Assembly: GCF_003259505.1 (NCBI RefSeq)
Contig: NZ_QLLK01000006.1
Coordinates: forward strand, 62,001 to 126,000
Reading direction: 5' to 3'
Source: Algoriphagus yeomjeoni
Lineage (GTDB): Bacteria > Bacteroidota > Bacteroidia > Cytophagales > Cyclobacteriaceae
Length of the DNA stretch: 64,000 nucleotides
Position 1 is the first letter of the stretch; each line of letters opens with the position of its first letter. Both the position numbers and the translations under genes were made by a program. Positions 19,517-29,800 of the stretch are shown one piece after another. The notes under the pieces were generated by a model. That model did not search any database and was not told the origin of the DNA. It was given only the letters and a program-made list of their open reading frames with translations.

Positions 19517-19631
19517 CTGGGGATTGGGAAAATGCTTAACCTAAGGTAAAGGATTATTACCCCTTTTGTAATTAAAGCCTAGATATTGTGGATTTTGTCC
19601 TAGGTCAAAAACCTGCTTCCACATTTTTATT

Positions 19632-19639
19632 TACTTTTG
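19632..19639 (+). promoter_or_regulatory. Possible -7 element of icd
   Basis: TACTTTTG fits TAnnTTTG and lies 38 bases before the icd ATG. No TTG is found 17-23 bases upstream, so this is a partial match. Confidence 0.35.
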
Positions 19640-19676
19640 TTCAAAATCAAATTTTAACTAAATCCACTATATTAAT

Positions 19677-21128
19677 ATGTCTTCCAAAAGAAAAATTACA
19701 GTTGCCTATGGTGACGGGATCGGTCCCGAAATCATGAAGGCTACACTGGCGATCCTCGAAGCTGCTGGAGCTCAACTTGAATACGATGTAATCGAAATCG
19801 GAGAGCAAGTTTACCTCAAAGGAATCAGTTCCGGTATGGAACCGAACGCTTTCGAGTCGTTAAGAGAAACAAAAATTTTCTTGAAGGCACCGATTACTAC
19901 TCCTCAGGGAGGTGGTTTTAAATCACTAAACGTGACCACACGAACCTCATTTGGCTTGTATGCGAACGTGAGACCTTGCAAAGCTTTTTCGCCATTTATT
20001 AAGACTCATTTCCCTAAGACAGATCTAGTAATCATCCGTGAGAATGAAGAGGATTTGTATGCAGGTATCGAGCACAGACAGACTCAGGAAGTGTTCCAGT
20101 CTTTGAAATTGATTTCAAAACCTGGCTCTGAGAAAATCATCCGATATGCTTTTGAATACGCTAAAAAATACGGTCGCAAGAAAGTGACTTGTATGACTAA
20201 AGATAACATCATGAAGCTTGCTGATGGACTTTTTCACAAGACGTTTGATGAGATCGCAAAGGAGTATCCAGATATTAAAAATGATCACAAAATCATCGAT
20301 ATCGGAACGGCTTTGATTGCAGATAGACCAGAGACTTTTGATGTGATCGTAACGCTTAACCTATACGGAGATATTATTTCCGACGTAGCAGCGCAGGTGA
20401 CCGGTTCTGTAGGGCTCGGTGGCTCCGCAAATGTGGGTGAAGAAGTAGCGATGTTCGAAGCTATTCACGGTTCTGCTCCTGATATCACGGGAATGGGTAT
20501 TGCGAATCCATCTGGCTTGCTAAATGGAGCAATTATGATGTTGGTTCACATTGGTCAGCCTGAAATTGCCGAGAAAATCTCTAATGCTTGGATGAAGACG
20601 TTGGAAGATGGAATTCACACAGGTGATATCTATCAGGAAGGCCTTTCTACCAAGAAAGTTGGTACCGAAGAGTTTGCAAATGCAGTGATCGAGAGAATCG
20701 GTCAACTTCCTTCTACGATGGTTCCGGCTGAGTTTGATAAGGATACCACGCCTATGAATGTGTTTGTATCTCCAGTGAACAAAGCTAAAAAAGAGCTTAT
20801 CGGCGTTGATGTATTCGTGGATTGGGATGAGTCAGGTAGAGATCCTCAAGTATTGGGCGAAAAGCTTCGTAAAGCAAATGCTGATGGACTCCAATTGACC
20901 TTGATTACCAACAGAGGAATTAAAGTATTCCCTGACGGAATGCGTGAGTCTTTCTGCACCGACCACTGGAGATGTAGATTCCAGAATGCCGAGCAAGGAA
21001 CGATCACACATGCACAAGTTCGAGAATTGCTGAAGCAAGTAGAAGAACTTGGTTTTGACTTTATCAAAACTGAAAACTTATATTCTTTCGACGGCGTGCG
21101 AGGCTATTCTCTTGCTCAAGGCGAATAA
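19677..21128 (+). CDS. icd: NADP-dependent isocitrate dehydrogenase (Thermus-type, with C-terminal extension)
   Basis: 483 residues. It converts isocitrate to 2-oxoglutarate in the TCA cycle. The isocitrate/isopropylmalate dehydrogenase core spans about 1-335: YGDGIGPEIM, LNVTTRTSFGLYANVRPCKA, IIRENEEDLYAG, the metal-binding VTLNLYGDIISD and the nucleotide loop AMFEAIHGSAPDITGMGIANP. The last 140 residues (from about 345) form the extra C-terminal domain seen in the Thermus thermophilus enzyme, which is about the same length. It is monocistronic and ends in a palindromic terminator. Confidence 0.95.
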   Translation: MSSKRKITVAYGDGIGPEIMKATLAILEAAGAQLEYDVIEIGEQVYLKGISSGMEPNAFESLRETKIFLKAPITTPQGGGFKSLNVTTRTSFGLYANVRPCKAFSPFIKTHFPKTDLVIIRENEEDLYAGIEHRQTQEVFQSLKLISKPGSEKIIRYAFEYAKKYGRKKVTCMTKDNIMKLADGLFHKTFDEIAKEYPDIKNDHKIIDIGTALIADRPETFDVIVTLNLYGDIISDVAAQVTGSVGLGGSANVGEEVAMFEAIHGSAPDITGMGIANPSGLLNGAIMMLVHIGQPEIAEKISNAWMKTLEDGIHTGDIYQEGLSTKKVGTEEFANAVIERIGQLPSTMVPAEFDKDTTPMNVFVSPVNKAKKELIGVDVFVDWDESGRDPQVLGEKLRKANADGLQLTLITNRGIKVFPDGMRESFCTDHWRCRFQNAEQGTITHAQVRELLKQVEELGFDFIKTENLYSFDGVRGYSLAQGE

Positions 21129-21176
21129 GGAAATTGGGGATTTAAGATTTCAAATTTGAAATTTATTCCAGCTTTA

Positions 21177-21208
21177 GGTCCAAGTCTTCAGACTTGGACC
21201 ATTTTTTT
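21177..21208 (+). terminator. Palindromic terminator behind icd
   Basis: GGTCCAAGTCT and AGACTTGGACC form an 11-base-pair perfect stem with a two-base centre (TC), followed by ATTTTTTT. It begins 48 bases after the icd stop. Its core (AAGTCT/AGACTT) recurs in a second palindrome 60 bases downstream. Confidence 0.8.
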
Positions 21209-21260
21209 GCAGTTTCCTGATTACAGTAGGAAGTCTGAAAATTCAAATGACACAAGTTGC

Positions 21261-21284
21261 GGCACAAGTCTGAAGACTTGCGCC
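21261..21284 (+). repeat. Second copy of the AAGTCT/AGACTT palindrome
   Basis: GGCACAAGTCT and AGACTTGCGCC pair over 11 positions with one mismatch and a two-base centre (GA). There is no T-run, so it is unlikely to be a terminator in itself. It shares the inner six-base stem with the icd terminator and looks like a REP-type interspersed palindrome. The surrounding 21129-21409 holds no gene. Confidence 0.6.
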
Positions 21285-21409
21285 AACTCGGGTTTACTAC
21301 TGCGACAGTATACTGCGACCGAATACTGAAACTTCGACTCAATGTTTCTGCTCTTATTTGATTTTATGGCCTGCTACTTGGTACTTTAGACTTAGGACAT
21401 GGTACACTT

Positions 21410-22699
21410 ATGAAGAAACGAGTTTTAATAATCACCTATTATTGGCCTCCGAGTGGAGGGTCTGGCGTTCAGCGTTGGCTGAAATTTGCTAAGTATCTAC
21501 CTGAAGCTGGTTGGGAGCCCGTGATTTTTACACCTGAGAACCCTGATTTTGACCTGAAGGATAAAACGCTGGAAAAGGAAATTTCCAAAGACCTGGAGGT
21601 AATGAAATTCCCGATCTGGGAACCGTATCAACTTTTGGATCGAATTCGAGGCAAAAAAGAATCACATCCGGGAAGGGTTCTGGAGCAAAAAGAACAAAGT
21701 TTTATAGAGAAAGCAGCCATCTGGCTCAGAGCAAACCTGATGGTTCCTGATCCCCGGGTTTTTTGGGTGAAGCCATCCGTAAAATTCTTAACTGAATTGA
21801 TTGAAAAGGGACAATTTCAAGCAATCATCACCACAGGACCGCCGCACTCCATGCATTTAATTGGGAGAGATCTAAAGCGAAAAACTGGAGTTTTCTGGCT
21901 TGCAGATTTTCGTGATCCCTGGTCTGAGTGGGAATTTCTAGATAAGCTTCCTATGCAAAATCGAGTGCGGGCCAAGCATAAGAAACTGGAACAAGAGGTT
22001 CTTTCTGAAGCAGATGCTGTCACTACTATTTCTCCGACTTTTCAGCATGATTTGGAGAAACTGGCCAGTCGAAAAATCAACTTGATTACCAATGGTTTTG
22101 ATGACTCTGATATACCTCAGGGATTTTCTGTGGGAGAGAAAAAAGCCGGCAGTTTGCACCTGGTATATACAGGGATAATTGATTCAATCAGAAATCCCAT
22201 GCCTTTGCTGAAAGCTATGAAAGAAGAGTTTTCTAAGGAGAAGGGTGAGGTGAAATTTACCTTTGTAGGGAGAGTTAGTGACCAAGTTCGTGAGGAAATT
22301 GCTTCGGATTCCTGGCTTTCCGCTCATGTGAATTTTGCAGGATATGTTTCTCACCAGGAAGTTTTTGGTTTCTACGAGAAAGCAGATGCCTTGGCCTTGA
22401 TTCTGACCAATACCAAAAATGCGAAGGGTAATATTCCAGGAAAACTCTTCGAATACATGGCGACGACCTTGCCGATTCTTGCTCTCGGAGATGCAGATGG
22501 AGATTCTGCTAAAATTGTGCAAGAGGCTGGAGCTGGTAAAGTGTTTTCTCATTCCGATCATGTGGCGATTCAAGTTAGTTTGAGGGAGCTTTTTGAGCGA
22601 AGTGGGAAATGGGAATCAGCTACTGGAATTGAGCAGTATTCCCGAAAAAATCTAAGTTTTCAATTAGCCAAATTATTGGATGAAGGTTCCCTTTCTTGA
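21410..22699 (+). CDS. Glycosyltransferase family 4-like protein (GT-B fold)
   Basis: 429 residues. The N-terminal domain opens with ITYYWPPSGGSGVQRWLKF, the glycine-rich acceptor-side loop of GT4 enzymes. The C-terminal domain has LVYTGIIDS (about 245) and the sugar-nucleotide site IPGKLFEYMATTLPILAL (about 340-360) with the expected Glu. It likely transfers a sugar during surface polysaccharide synthesis in the cytoplasm. Its end overlaps the aminotransferase gene by 20 bases. Confidence 0.88.
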   Translation: MKKRVLIITYYWPPSGGSGVQRWLKFAKYLPEAGWEPVIFTPENPDFDLKDKTLEKEISKDLEVMKFPIWEPYQLLDRIRGKKESHPGRVLEQKEQSFIEKAAIWLRANLMVPDPRVFWVKPSVKFLTELIEKGQFQAIITTGPPHSMHLIGRDLKRKTGVFWLADFRDPWSEWEFLDKLPMQNRVRAKHKKLEQEVLSEADAVTTISPTFQHDLEKLASRKINLITNGFDDSDIPQGFSVGEKKAGSLHLVYTGIIDSIRNPMPLLKAMKEEFSKEKGEVKFTFVGRVSDQVREEIASDSWLSAHVNFAGYVSHQEVFGFYEKADALALILTNTKNAKGNIPGKLFEYMATTLPILALGDADGDSAKIVQEAGAGKVFSHSDHVAIQVSLRELFERSGKWESATGIEQYSRKNLSFQLAKLLDEGSLS

Positions 22700-23765
22700 T
22701 CTCAAAAGAATGGATGAAGAGCTGAAAAATGCTTTGAAATCCAAGTTTGCAGAAATGCTCGATAAGGGAAATTTTTCTGGAGGAGAGGAGGTACAAGCTT
22801 TCGAATCTCAAATTACAAATTACCTCAATTCTACATTTTCTATTGCCTGTGCAAATGGAACGGATGCATTGGAACTTGCGCTGCGAGCATTGGGAATAGG
22901 GAAAGGCGATGAAGTAATTATTCCTGCGATGACTTGGGTTTCCACGGCTGAAGTGGTGGTGATGGTTGGGGCAAAACCAGTTTTTTGGGATACAGATGAA
23001 AATGGGCTTTTGGCTTCGGATTGGGAAAAGGCGATTACGCCCAAAGCTAAGGCTGTGATTCCTGTTCACCTCTATGGAAAGCTGGTGGATATGGAAAGCT
23101 TGGTGCGAAAAGCCAAACTGCATAAGCTTTTCGTCATTGAAGATGGGGCTCAGTCTTTCGGTTCTTTTCAAAATGGGAAAGCTGCCGGGACTTTTGGAGA
23201 TGTGGGATGCTTGAGTTTTTATCCAACCAAAAACTTGGGTGCATTGGGTGAAGCAGGAATGTGCTTGACAAATGACCAAGAATTGAACGATCGAATAAAA
23301 ATGCTGCTTAATCACGGGCAAGAGATTCGTGATAAACATGACCTGGTAGGGAGAAACAGTCGCATTGATTCTATACAAGCTGGTTTTTTAAATGTGTTTA
23401 TGCAGCGTTTTGGATCGTTTCAAACTACTCGAAAAAGGCTTGCACAAATGTATTTGGACGAGCTTTCGTCAATTGATCGTTTGAGTCTTCCATTGGATAT
23501 TTTGCAACAAGATCATAATGCGCATCTTTTTGTGATTCAAACTGATCGTAGAGATGAATTGAAAAAGTTTCTTTTGGAAAGGGGAATTGGAACAGCAATC
23601 CATTATCCGCATATTTTGCCTGATATGGAGCCTTTTCGAAGTAAAGGGGAATTCGATAATGCTCGAAATCTTAGCGAAAGAGGGCTTTCCCTGCCTTTAA
23701 ACCCTTGGATGAAGGACGAAGAAATAGAAAGTATAGTTAAATCTATTCAAGACTTTTTTGCCTAA
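22680..23765 (+). CDS. DegT/DnrJ/EryC1/StrS-family sugar aminotransferase
   Basis: 361 residues, PLP fold type I. The PLP-binding Lys184 lies in SFYPTKNLGALGEAG, and Asp155 in IEDGAQSFGS contacts the pyridine nitrogen. Family motifs PAMTWVSTAE and the C-terminal GIGTAIHYP are present. These enzymes aminate nucleotide-linked keto-sugars for glycans. The gene starts inside the end of the glycosyltransferase gene, supporting joint expression, so the two may make and transfer an amino sugar. Confidence 0.92.
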   Translation: MKVPFLDLKRMDEELKNALKSKFAEMLDKGNFSGGEEVQAFESQITNYLNSTFSIACANGTDALELALRALGIGKGDEVIIPAMTWVSTAEVVVMVGAKPVFWDTDENGLLASDWEKAITPKAKAVIPVHLYGKLVDMESLVRKAKLHKLFVIEDGAQSFGSFQNGKAAGTFGDVGCLSFYPTKNLGALGEAGMCLTNDQELNDRIKMLLNHGQEIRDKHDLVGRNSRIDSIQAGFLNVFMQRFGSFQTTRKRLAQMYLDELSSIDRLSLPLDILQQDHNAHLFVIQTDRRDELKKFLLERGIGTAIHYPHILPDMEPFRSKGEFDNARNLSERGLSLPLNPWMKDEEIESIVKSIQDFFA

Positions 23766-23773
23766 TTTCCACT

Positions 23774-24913
23774 ATGACTTGGACTCAAGACCCAATTTAC
23801 GTCAGTGGAATGCTTTGCATGATTGTATTGCTCTCTGTTTGGCTTGCAAAATTCAAAGGATGGAAAACTATCGGTACCCCTATTTTAGTGATTCTGATTG
23901 CGGCAGTTGCAGCAAACATTGATATCATTCCTACTGCAACAAACGGTAATCCGATTTATACTGGAGTTTTTTTATACCTGGCGCCAATGGGGATTTTTAT
24001 TGCTTTGCTGGAAGTTGACCTTAAAAGTCTTAAGAAAGCTGGAGGACCAATTTTATTTATGTTCGGAATTGGTGGATTGGGAACCATAATCGGAGTTCTT
24101 GTTGCTTGGTTTTTAGTGAAGCCAGCTACGGAAATAGGAGATATGGCAAATGCAATTGCCGGTATGTACACTGGTACATATATAGGTGGAAGTATAAATT
24201 TCAATGCAGTTGCGCTGAGTTACCACGTGAATGAAAATGCTGATTTGTATGCTGCTAGTACGGTAGTTGACAATTTGATAGGAACGCCATGGATTATTGC
24301 TACGCTGATTTTACCTAAGTATTTGCAGACTTTATTTCCTAGAAAAAAGTTGCTTCCGGCTGGAAATGAAATTCAAAAGTTAAAGAAAGAAGAATCTGTA
24401 AGTATTCCTGGGCTGGCTGCAATACTCGGTTTGGCTTTGTTGGCGATGGCATTTTCTAAGCTCGTATTTCAGTTTTTTCCACAAATCCCTGAAATTATTA
24501 CACTCACTACAGTTGCTTTGATTTTGGCTCAGCTGCAATTCATCAAAAAATTATCAGGTACTCATACCATTGGTTTTTTTCTAATACTCCTTTTTTTGGC
24601 GACGATTGGGACACTTTGTGATCTGAGCACCTTGTCTGGATTGGGTGAACTGGCAGGCACATTGATTCTTTTTGTGACGGTGATTATAGTGCTTCATGGA
24701 TTAGTGATTTTTGGGGTGGGAGCATTATTGAAAATTGATTGGGATGTGATAGCAGTGGCTTCGCAGGCAAATGTTGGTGGGAATACCACTGCGCTTGCCT
24801 CAGCAGAGAGTTTGAACCGTCCTGATTTGCTTATTCCGGGAGTCTTGGTAGGAAGTCTTGGGAATGCATTGGGTACTTATGCAGGTTTTTTTATAGCTGG
24901 CATACTTGGGTAA
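23774..24913 (+). CDS. DUF819 family integral membrane protein
   Basis: 379 residues with about 10-11 hydrophobic helices. The family DUF819 (YjcL-like) is recognised by the first helix region, KTIGTPILVILIAAVAANID, the segment AGMYTGTYIGGSINFNA and the late ASQANVGGNTTALASAE. The two glycine-rich half-repeats suggest a transporter of the sodium/organic-acid antiporter type. The substrate is unknown. It starts 8 bases after the aminotransferase. Confidence 0.87.
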   Translation: MTWTQDPIYVSGMLCMIVLLSVWLAKFKGWKTIGTPILVILIAAVAANIDIIPTATNGNPIYTGVFLYLAPMGIFIALLEVDLKSLKKAGGPILFMFGIGGLGTIIGVLVAWFLVKPATEIGDMANAIAGMYTGTYIGGSINFNAVALSYHVNENADLYAASTVVDNLIGTPWIIATLILPKYLQTLFPRKKLLPAGNEIQKLKKEESVSIPGLAAILGLALLAMAFSKLVFQFFPQIPEIITLTTVALILAQLQFIKKLSGTHTIGFFLILLFLATIGTLCDLSTLSGLGELAGTLILFVTVIIVLHGLVIFGVGALLKIDWDVIAVASQANVGGNTTALASAESLNRPDLLIPGVLVGSLGNALGTYAGFFIAGILG

Positions 24914-24967
24914 TTGGAATTGGTGATTAGGTGGTTTTTTTGCTCTGCACAATATATAAAGGAAGTC

Positions 24968-24999
24968 TTTGATATGTATTAAAAAACTTACTACCTTGA
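24968..24999 (+). promoter_or_regulatory. Possible promoter of the ECF sigma gene
   Basis: TTTG (24968-24971) is followed after 20 bases by TACCTTGA (24992-24999), which keeps TA and TT of TAnnTTTG but not the last two bases. Spacing is right and the -7 box imperfect. Confidence 0.35.
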
Positions 25000-25030
25000 A
25001 TCGGAATTTTACAGTAATAAAATTTTGAAT

Positions 25031-25627
25031 ATGGGTAGTCCAGTTAATCTATTTATTTCAAGAAGCCAAAAAACTGACTTGAGGACTAATTCTGACGATG
25101 TTGCCCTGTGGCAAAGCGTCCGAAAGGGGAATGATCTCGCTTTTTCTAACCTATATCAGCGATTTTCTAATTTACTTTTCAATTACGGTATGCATTTTTG
25201 CTATAACCGGGAGTTAGTTAAAGATTGCATTCAAGAGTTGTTTACCAACATTTGGAATCGAAGGGAAACACTAACTGAAATAGATTCTGTAAAACACTAC
25301 CTTTTTACATCATTTCGAAACCTGCTAATCCAACATATCAATAGAAACCGAAAGCTTTTTACGGATTCAAATGAAAATGATGAGTTTTTAGATTTCGATC
25401 TTTCTGTTGAGGACGAACTTCTTGCTCAAGATTTCATGAAAGAGAACGAAAAGAAAATTATAAATGGATTGACTAAAATATCAAAGCGCCAACGTGAGAT
25501 ATTAATATTAAAATTTTTCAATGATCTAAGTTACGCTGAGATAGCAAGTATCATGTCCATCACTCCAGCGGCTGCACATAACCTCATGTCAAAAGCGCTT
25601 CAATGTATGAGGGTTGTGCTGAGATAA
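25031..25627 (+). CDS. ECF RNA polymerase sigma factor (sigma-70 family, Bacteroidota type)
   Basis: 198 residues from ATG 25031; a TTG six bases earlier is possible but less likely. Region 2 (about 28-95) includes AFSNLYQRFSNLLFNYG and KDCIQELFTNIWNRR. Region 4 (about 135-190) has the helix-turn-helix in QREILILKFFNDLSYAEIAS. These sigma factors switch on their own Sus-type locus when the paired FecR protein reports ligand at the outer membrane. The FecR gene follows, then a SusC with a signalling domain, so this is a complete trans-envelope circuit. Confidence 0.93.
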   Translation: MGSPVNLFISRSQKTDLRTNSDDVALWQSVRKGNDLAFSNLYQRFSNLLFNYGMHFCYNRELVKDCIQELFTNIWNRRETLTEIDSVKHYLFTSFRNLLIQHINRNRKLFTDSNENDEFLDFDLSVEDELLAQDFMKENEKKIINGLTKISKRQREILILKFFNDLSYAEIASIMSITPAAAHNLMSKALQCMRVVLR

Positions 25628-25786
25628 CTTCCCGAATCTTCCCTTCTAAATCATTCAATTTTTTTTTAATCCACTTTAATTCAGTTTTTTAGTTTGGTTC
25701 TCAAACTTTCTTTGAAAAAAGTTTAGAAAAAATGATGAGGTTTTAATCTTCAGTCACTCTTATAGGTATTAACCAAAAGAGTAGCT

Positions 25787-26794
25787 GTGAATCATCTTTC
25801 ATCTGAATACGATAATTTTTTTACAAATGACTTTGTCATGGATCCATTTTTTAAAGAATGGGTACTCTATGGTGACTCAACTCATGAGGAATTTTGGAAG
25901 GCTTGGAAAAAAGCTAACCCAACCAAAGTACCGATGATCGAAGAAGCAAGGAAATTGGTTTTGGATCTAGATAAGTCTAAGTTTGAGATGAAGCCAAGAG
26001 AATTGTTTGATGTTTGGAGTGCAATTCAAGCTGATATCAAGCCAACTGCAGTGCAAAAGCCGGTTGTTCAGCAAAGAAAAGTTTGGCCACTTGCCTTGGC
26101 AATTGCTTCCTTTTCATTGATCCTTGTGACTTGGATTTGGTTTGATTCCCCTAAGGAAATCGAGTACCAAACTGCCTTCGGAGAAACCAAAGAAATTACA
26201 CTCCCAGATAGTTCTAAAGTTATTCTCAATTCTAATTCGAAATTGACTTTTGTCGACAATTGGGAGGGCCAGACTGCCAGAGAAATATGGATCGAAGGCG
26301 AGGCATTTTTTAGCGTAGTCCACAAGAAAGATCATCAACCTTTTAAGGTTTTAAGTTCCCAAAATGTAGCAATAGAAGTACTCGGGACAGAGTTTAATGT
26401 GTATAACCGATCGCAAGAGACAGAGGTAGTGCTTACCTCAGGCATGGTGACCCTCAGCTTTCCAGTAAAAGATAAGGAAGGAAAAATCCTGATGAATCCG
26501 GGCGATTTAGTGGAGTTTAAAGAAAGTAAGTTTCAACGAAAAAAGGTGAACACATCACTCTATACCTCCTGGAAAGACAAGGTCTTAAACTTGGATGAAA
26601 CCAGTTTAGGTGAAATCATCACAATGGCCAAAAATAATTATGGAATTGAGATAGAATTTGAAGATGAGGAAATGCTAATGCAGACAGCATCGGGCTCTAT
26701 GCCACTAAGTGACGCTGCAAATTTTATGGATCAAGTTTCCAAAATCTTCAATATTGAAATAGTAAACGAGCAAAATAAGTATCTGATTAAGTAA
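25787..26794 (+). CDS. FecR family anti-sigma factor
   Basis: 335 residues. The cytosolic N-terminus (1-98) binds the sigma factor. One transmembrane helix lies at about 100-119 (WPLALAIASFSLILVTWIWF). The periplasmic FecR domain (about 125-215, with EIWIEGEAFFSVVH) and a DUF4974 domain (about 265-335) face the SusC STN domain. The start is GTG at 25787; the next ATG (Met18, 25838) would remove the typical N-terminal FTNDFVMDPFFKEWV motif, so GTG is preferred. It is separated from the sigma gene by 159 bases, and I see no terminator in that gap. Confidence 0.92.
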   Translation: MNHLSSEYDNFFTNDFVMDPFFKEWVLYGDSTHEEFWKAWKKANPTKVPMIEEARKLVLDLDKSKFEMKPRELFDVWSAIQADIKPTAVQKPVVQQRKVWPLALAIASFSLILVTWIWFDSPKEIEYQTAFGETKEITLPDSSKVILNSNSKLTFVDNWEGQTAREIWIEGEAFFSVVHKKDHQPFKVLSSQNVAIEVLGTEFNVYNRSQETEVVLTSGMVTLSFPVKDKEGKILMNPGDLVEFKESKFQRKKVNTSLYTSWKDKVLNLDETSLGEIITMAKNNYGIEIEFEDEEMLMQTASGSMPLSDAANFMDQVSKIFNIEIVNEQNKYLIK

Positions 26795-26837
26795 CCCAAA
26801 ATGAAGTATTCCCCAAAAAACCTGAACCCAGTTTACA

Positions 26838-29800
26838 ATGAGAAAGTTTGTACTATTATTATGTATGAGCTATTCGATTTCTTGGTTTGCATCAGCGCAA
26901 GTCGAGGGTTTGATAGCATCGGAAAAGAACCTAGACACCTATTCGTCTAGGAGTGAAAACAGAGACCTCAAAGAGGTTCTGACACAATTCGAGAATAAGT
27001 TTAAAGTCTCGATAGCGTACAAGGATGAATTGGTTCAATCAAAAAGAATCAAATCGTCAAAATCTTCTTTTAGTTCTGTAGAGGAGGGATTGAAAGTAAT
27101 CCTGAAAGAAACAGGACTCAGCTATGAAAAAGCTGGAGAGAATTTTTATGTGATATTTCAAAACAAATCCAGTCTAGCGGCTAAAGATCCCATTTTGAAT
27201 AATATCCTCAGTTCTGCTGCTGCTCCTTCTTCTGAGGGAAGAACCTCCGCTTCAAATGCGAGAATTTCTCGAAATGCTATTTCAAAACTTGAGCGAAGAA
27301 GGATAGAGATTACCGGTAGAGTGACCGACGAAAATGGGATGGGTTTTCCGGGAGTTAATATTCTTCTCAAAGGAACCTCAACAGGTACTGTTTCTGGAAA
27401 CAATGGAAACTATTCAATTAATGTTGAGAGCGAAACATCTGTCCTGGTTTTCTCCTTTGTAGGATATCTCAATCAAGAAGAAGTGGTTGGCAATCGGTCC
27501 GTAGTAAACATCAGCATGCAAGTGGATGCTAGCGACTTGGAAGAAGTTGTGGTAACTGCCCTAGGAATCGAGAAATCAGCAAAAAGTCTTGGATACGCTA
27601 CATCAACAGTGAAGTCTGATGAGTTGACTATCAACAGGACGCCAAACGTGATGAATGCACTTCAAGGCAAAGTAGCCGGGGTAAGTATTTCAGCATTAGG
27701 CTCCGGTCCTGGAGGTACATCAAAAATCCGTATTCGTGGCCAATCCTCTATTTCGGGTCAAAATAATCCGCTCATCGTAGTGAATGGTGTACCTATTGAT
27801 AATACCAACTTCGGTTCGAATCCTGGTAATAATGCTTCTGATAGTAGTATTGGCGTGCGTGGAGGAGGAAATACCTCTGATGGTGGTGATGGACTATCCA
27901 GTATCAATCCCGATGATGTACAATCTATGACTATTCTGAAAGGAGCTGCCGCCGCTGCATTATACGGTTCTCGCGCCAAAGACGGGGTTGTCATGATCAC
28001 AACCAAAACCAAAAATGAAAGTCGAGGATTGGGAGTTACCTATAACCTAAACTACACGAACGAAGCTCCCCTTGATTTCACAGATTACCAATATGAATAT
28101 GGCCAAGGTGAGCAAGGTGTAAGACCTACTACTCCAAATCCTACTTCAGGGCAATGGTCCTTTGGTGAGAAATTCGCTCCTGGCATGACTCAAATGCTAT
28201 TTGATGGAGTAGTTGTTCCTTACGTTCCTGTAAGAGGTATAATCAATGATTTCTTTCGAAATGGTCAGAACGTGACTAACTCCATCACACTTGCTACCTC
28301 TGGCGAAAAGGGAGGTATGAGTTTGTCTTTTTCTGATCTGAATAGTAAGGGCATCGTCCCAAACAACACCTACAATCGAAAGACTATCAATTTGGGCTTT
28401 GCTTATGATTTGAGTTCCAAGCTCAGTTTCCGTGGAAACTTTAATTACTCTCACGAACAGAACGATAATCCTCCAAACATCGGTCAGCAGGATAATACAA
28501 TCCCGGTTGCTCTTTACAATATGGCCAATTCAATGCCTCTGGATGTGCTTAGGGAAAATCGCTACGATGCAAATGGAAATGAAGCCGTGTATTCAAGATT
28601 TAGAAATCGTACCAATCCTTATTTCACACTTTCTGACCAGTTTCAAAATATTCGAAGAGACCGAATTTTTGGAAACATAGCGGTTAAATACCAATTGACT
28701 GACTGGTTATTTGTTCAAGGAAGAGTTGGACAGGATTTCTGGACTAGAGATCAGGATTATAATAACTTTCCAACTGGACAAGCATCTAGAGCACCAGCCC
28801 CAGCAGGTTTTGTAAATGGTGTTTACACCCAGGAGCAACGAAGATTCCGTGAGATAAACACAGACTTTTTGATCAATGCTAATAAGGAGTTTGGTGATTT
28901 TGGAATCAATGCAAATATTGGTGGTAATCACATGCAGAGAAGGTCTGACCTGAATAGTGTACAGGTGACCGACTTCGTAGTTAGAGATCTTTATACGGTT
29001 CAGAATGGAAGAGCAAAAGATCCTATTTATGACCTTAATGAGCGGGCCGTTAATTCAATCTACGGTTCTGCTGAAGTTTCTTATAAGGATATGCTTTTCC
29101 TAACTGGTACAGTTAGAAACGATTGGTTCTCCACGCTTTCAGAAGAAAATAGAAGTATTCTTTATCCTTCCCTTTCAGCTAGCTGGGTATTCACTGAGAA
29201 TTTTGCTCAAAGCAGCTGGTTGAATTTTGGGAAACTAAGAGTAGCATATGCTGAGGTGGGAAGTGATGCCGATGTAGGAGCGTATTCCAATGTGCTATTT
29301 TATGGCATAAACAACAACTTGTTTGGAGGTCAGCCAGTAGGTGGACCTAACGGAAGCAACCTTCCAAATCCAAATTTGCGACCAATGCGAATTGGTGAAG
29401 CAGAAGTTGGATTAGAACTACGGATGTTCCAAGGCAAAGTGAGTTTGGACTTGGCGGCCTACAGAAAACTCACTACAGACCAGATTGTAAGTGCGCAGAT
29501 CTCGGATGCTTCTGGATTTGTCAATACTTCTATCAACAGTGGTCAAAGTGAAAATAAGGGAATTGAAATGCTCTTAACCATTGTCCCTGTGGAGAACGAT
29601 AATTTTACTTGGGAATTTTCCGCAAACTCTGCCTACAACAAAACCAAAGTTCTTAGCCTATTGACGGATAATCCTGGAGAGCGAATCACCGTAGGAACCC
29701 ACGTTTTCAATGGAGAATTGAGACAAATCGTTGGTATGGAAATGGGGCAAGTGGCAGGCTTTGGCTACAGAAGAGATGATCAAGGAAGAAAAATCTTTGG

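Noticed and set aside
22620..23378. Long minus-strand frame (252 codons) opposite the aminotransferase
   Set aside because: It mirrors the well-supported DegT-family gene and has no recognisable domain; its His/Phe/Ser-rich composition is typical of antisense frames.
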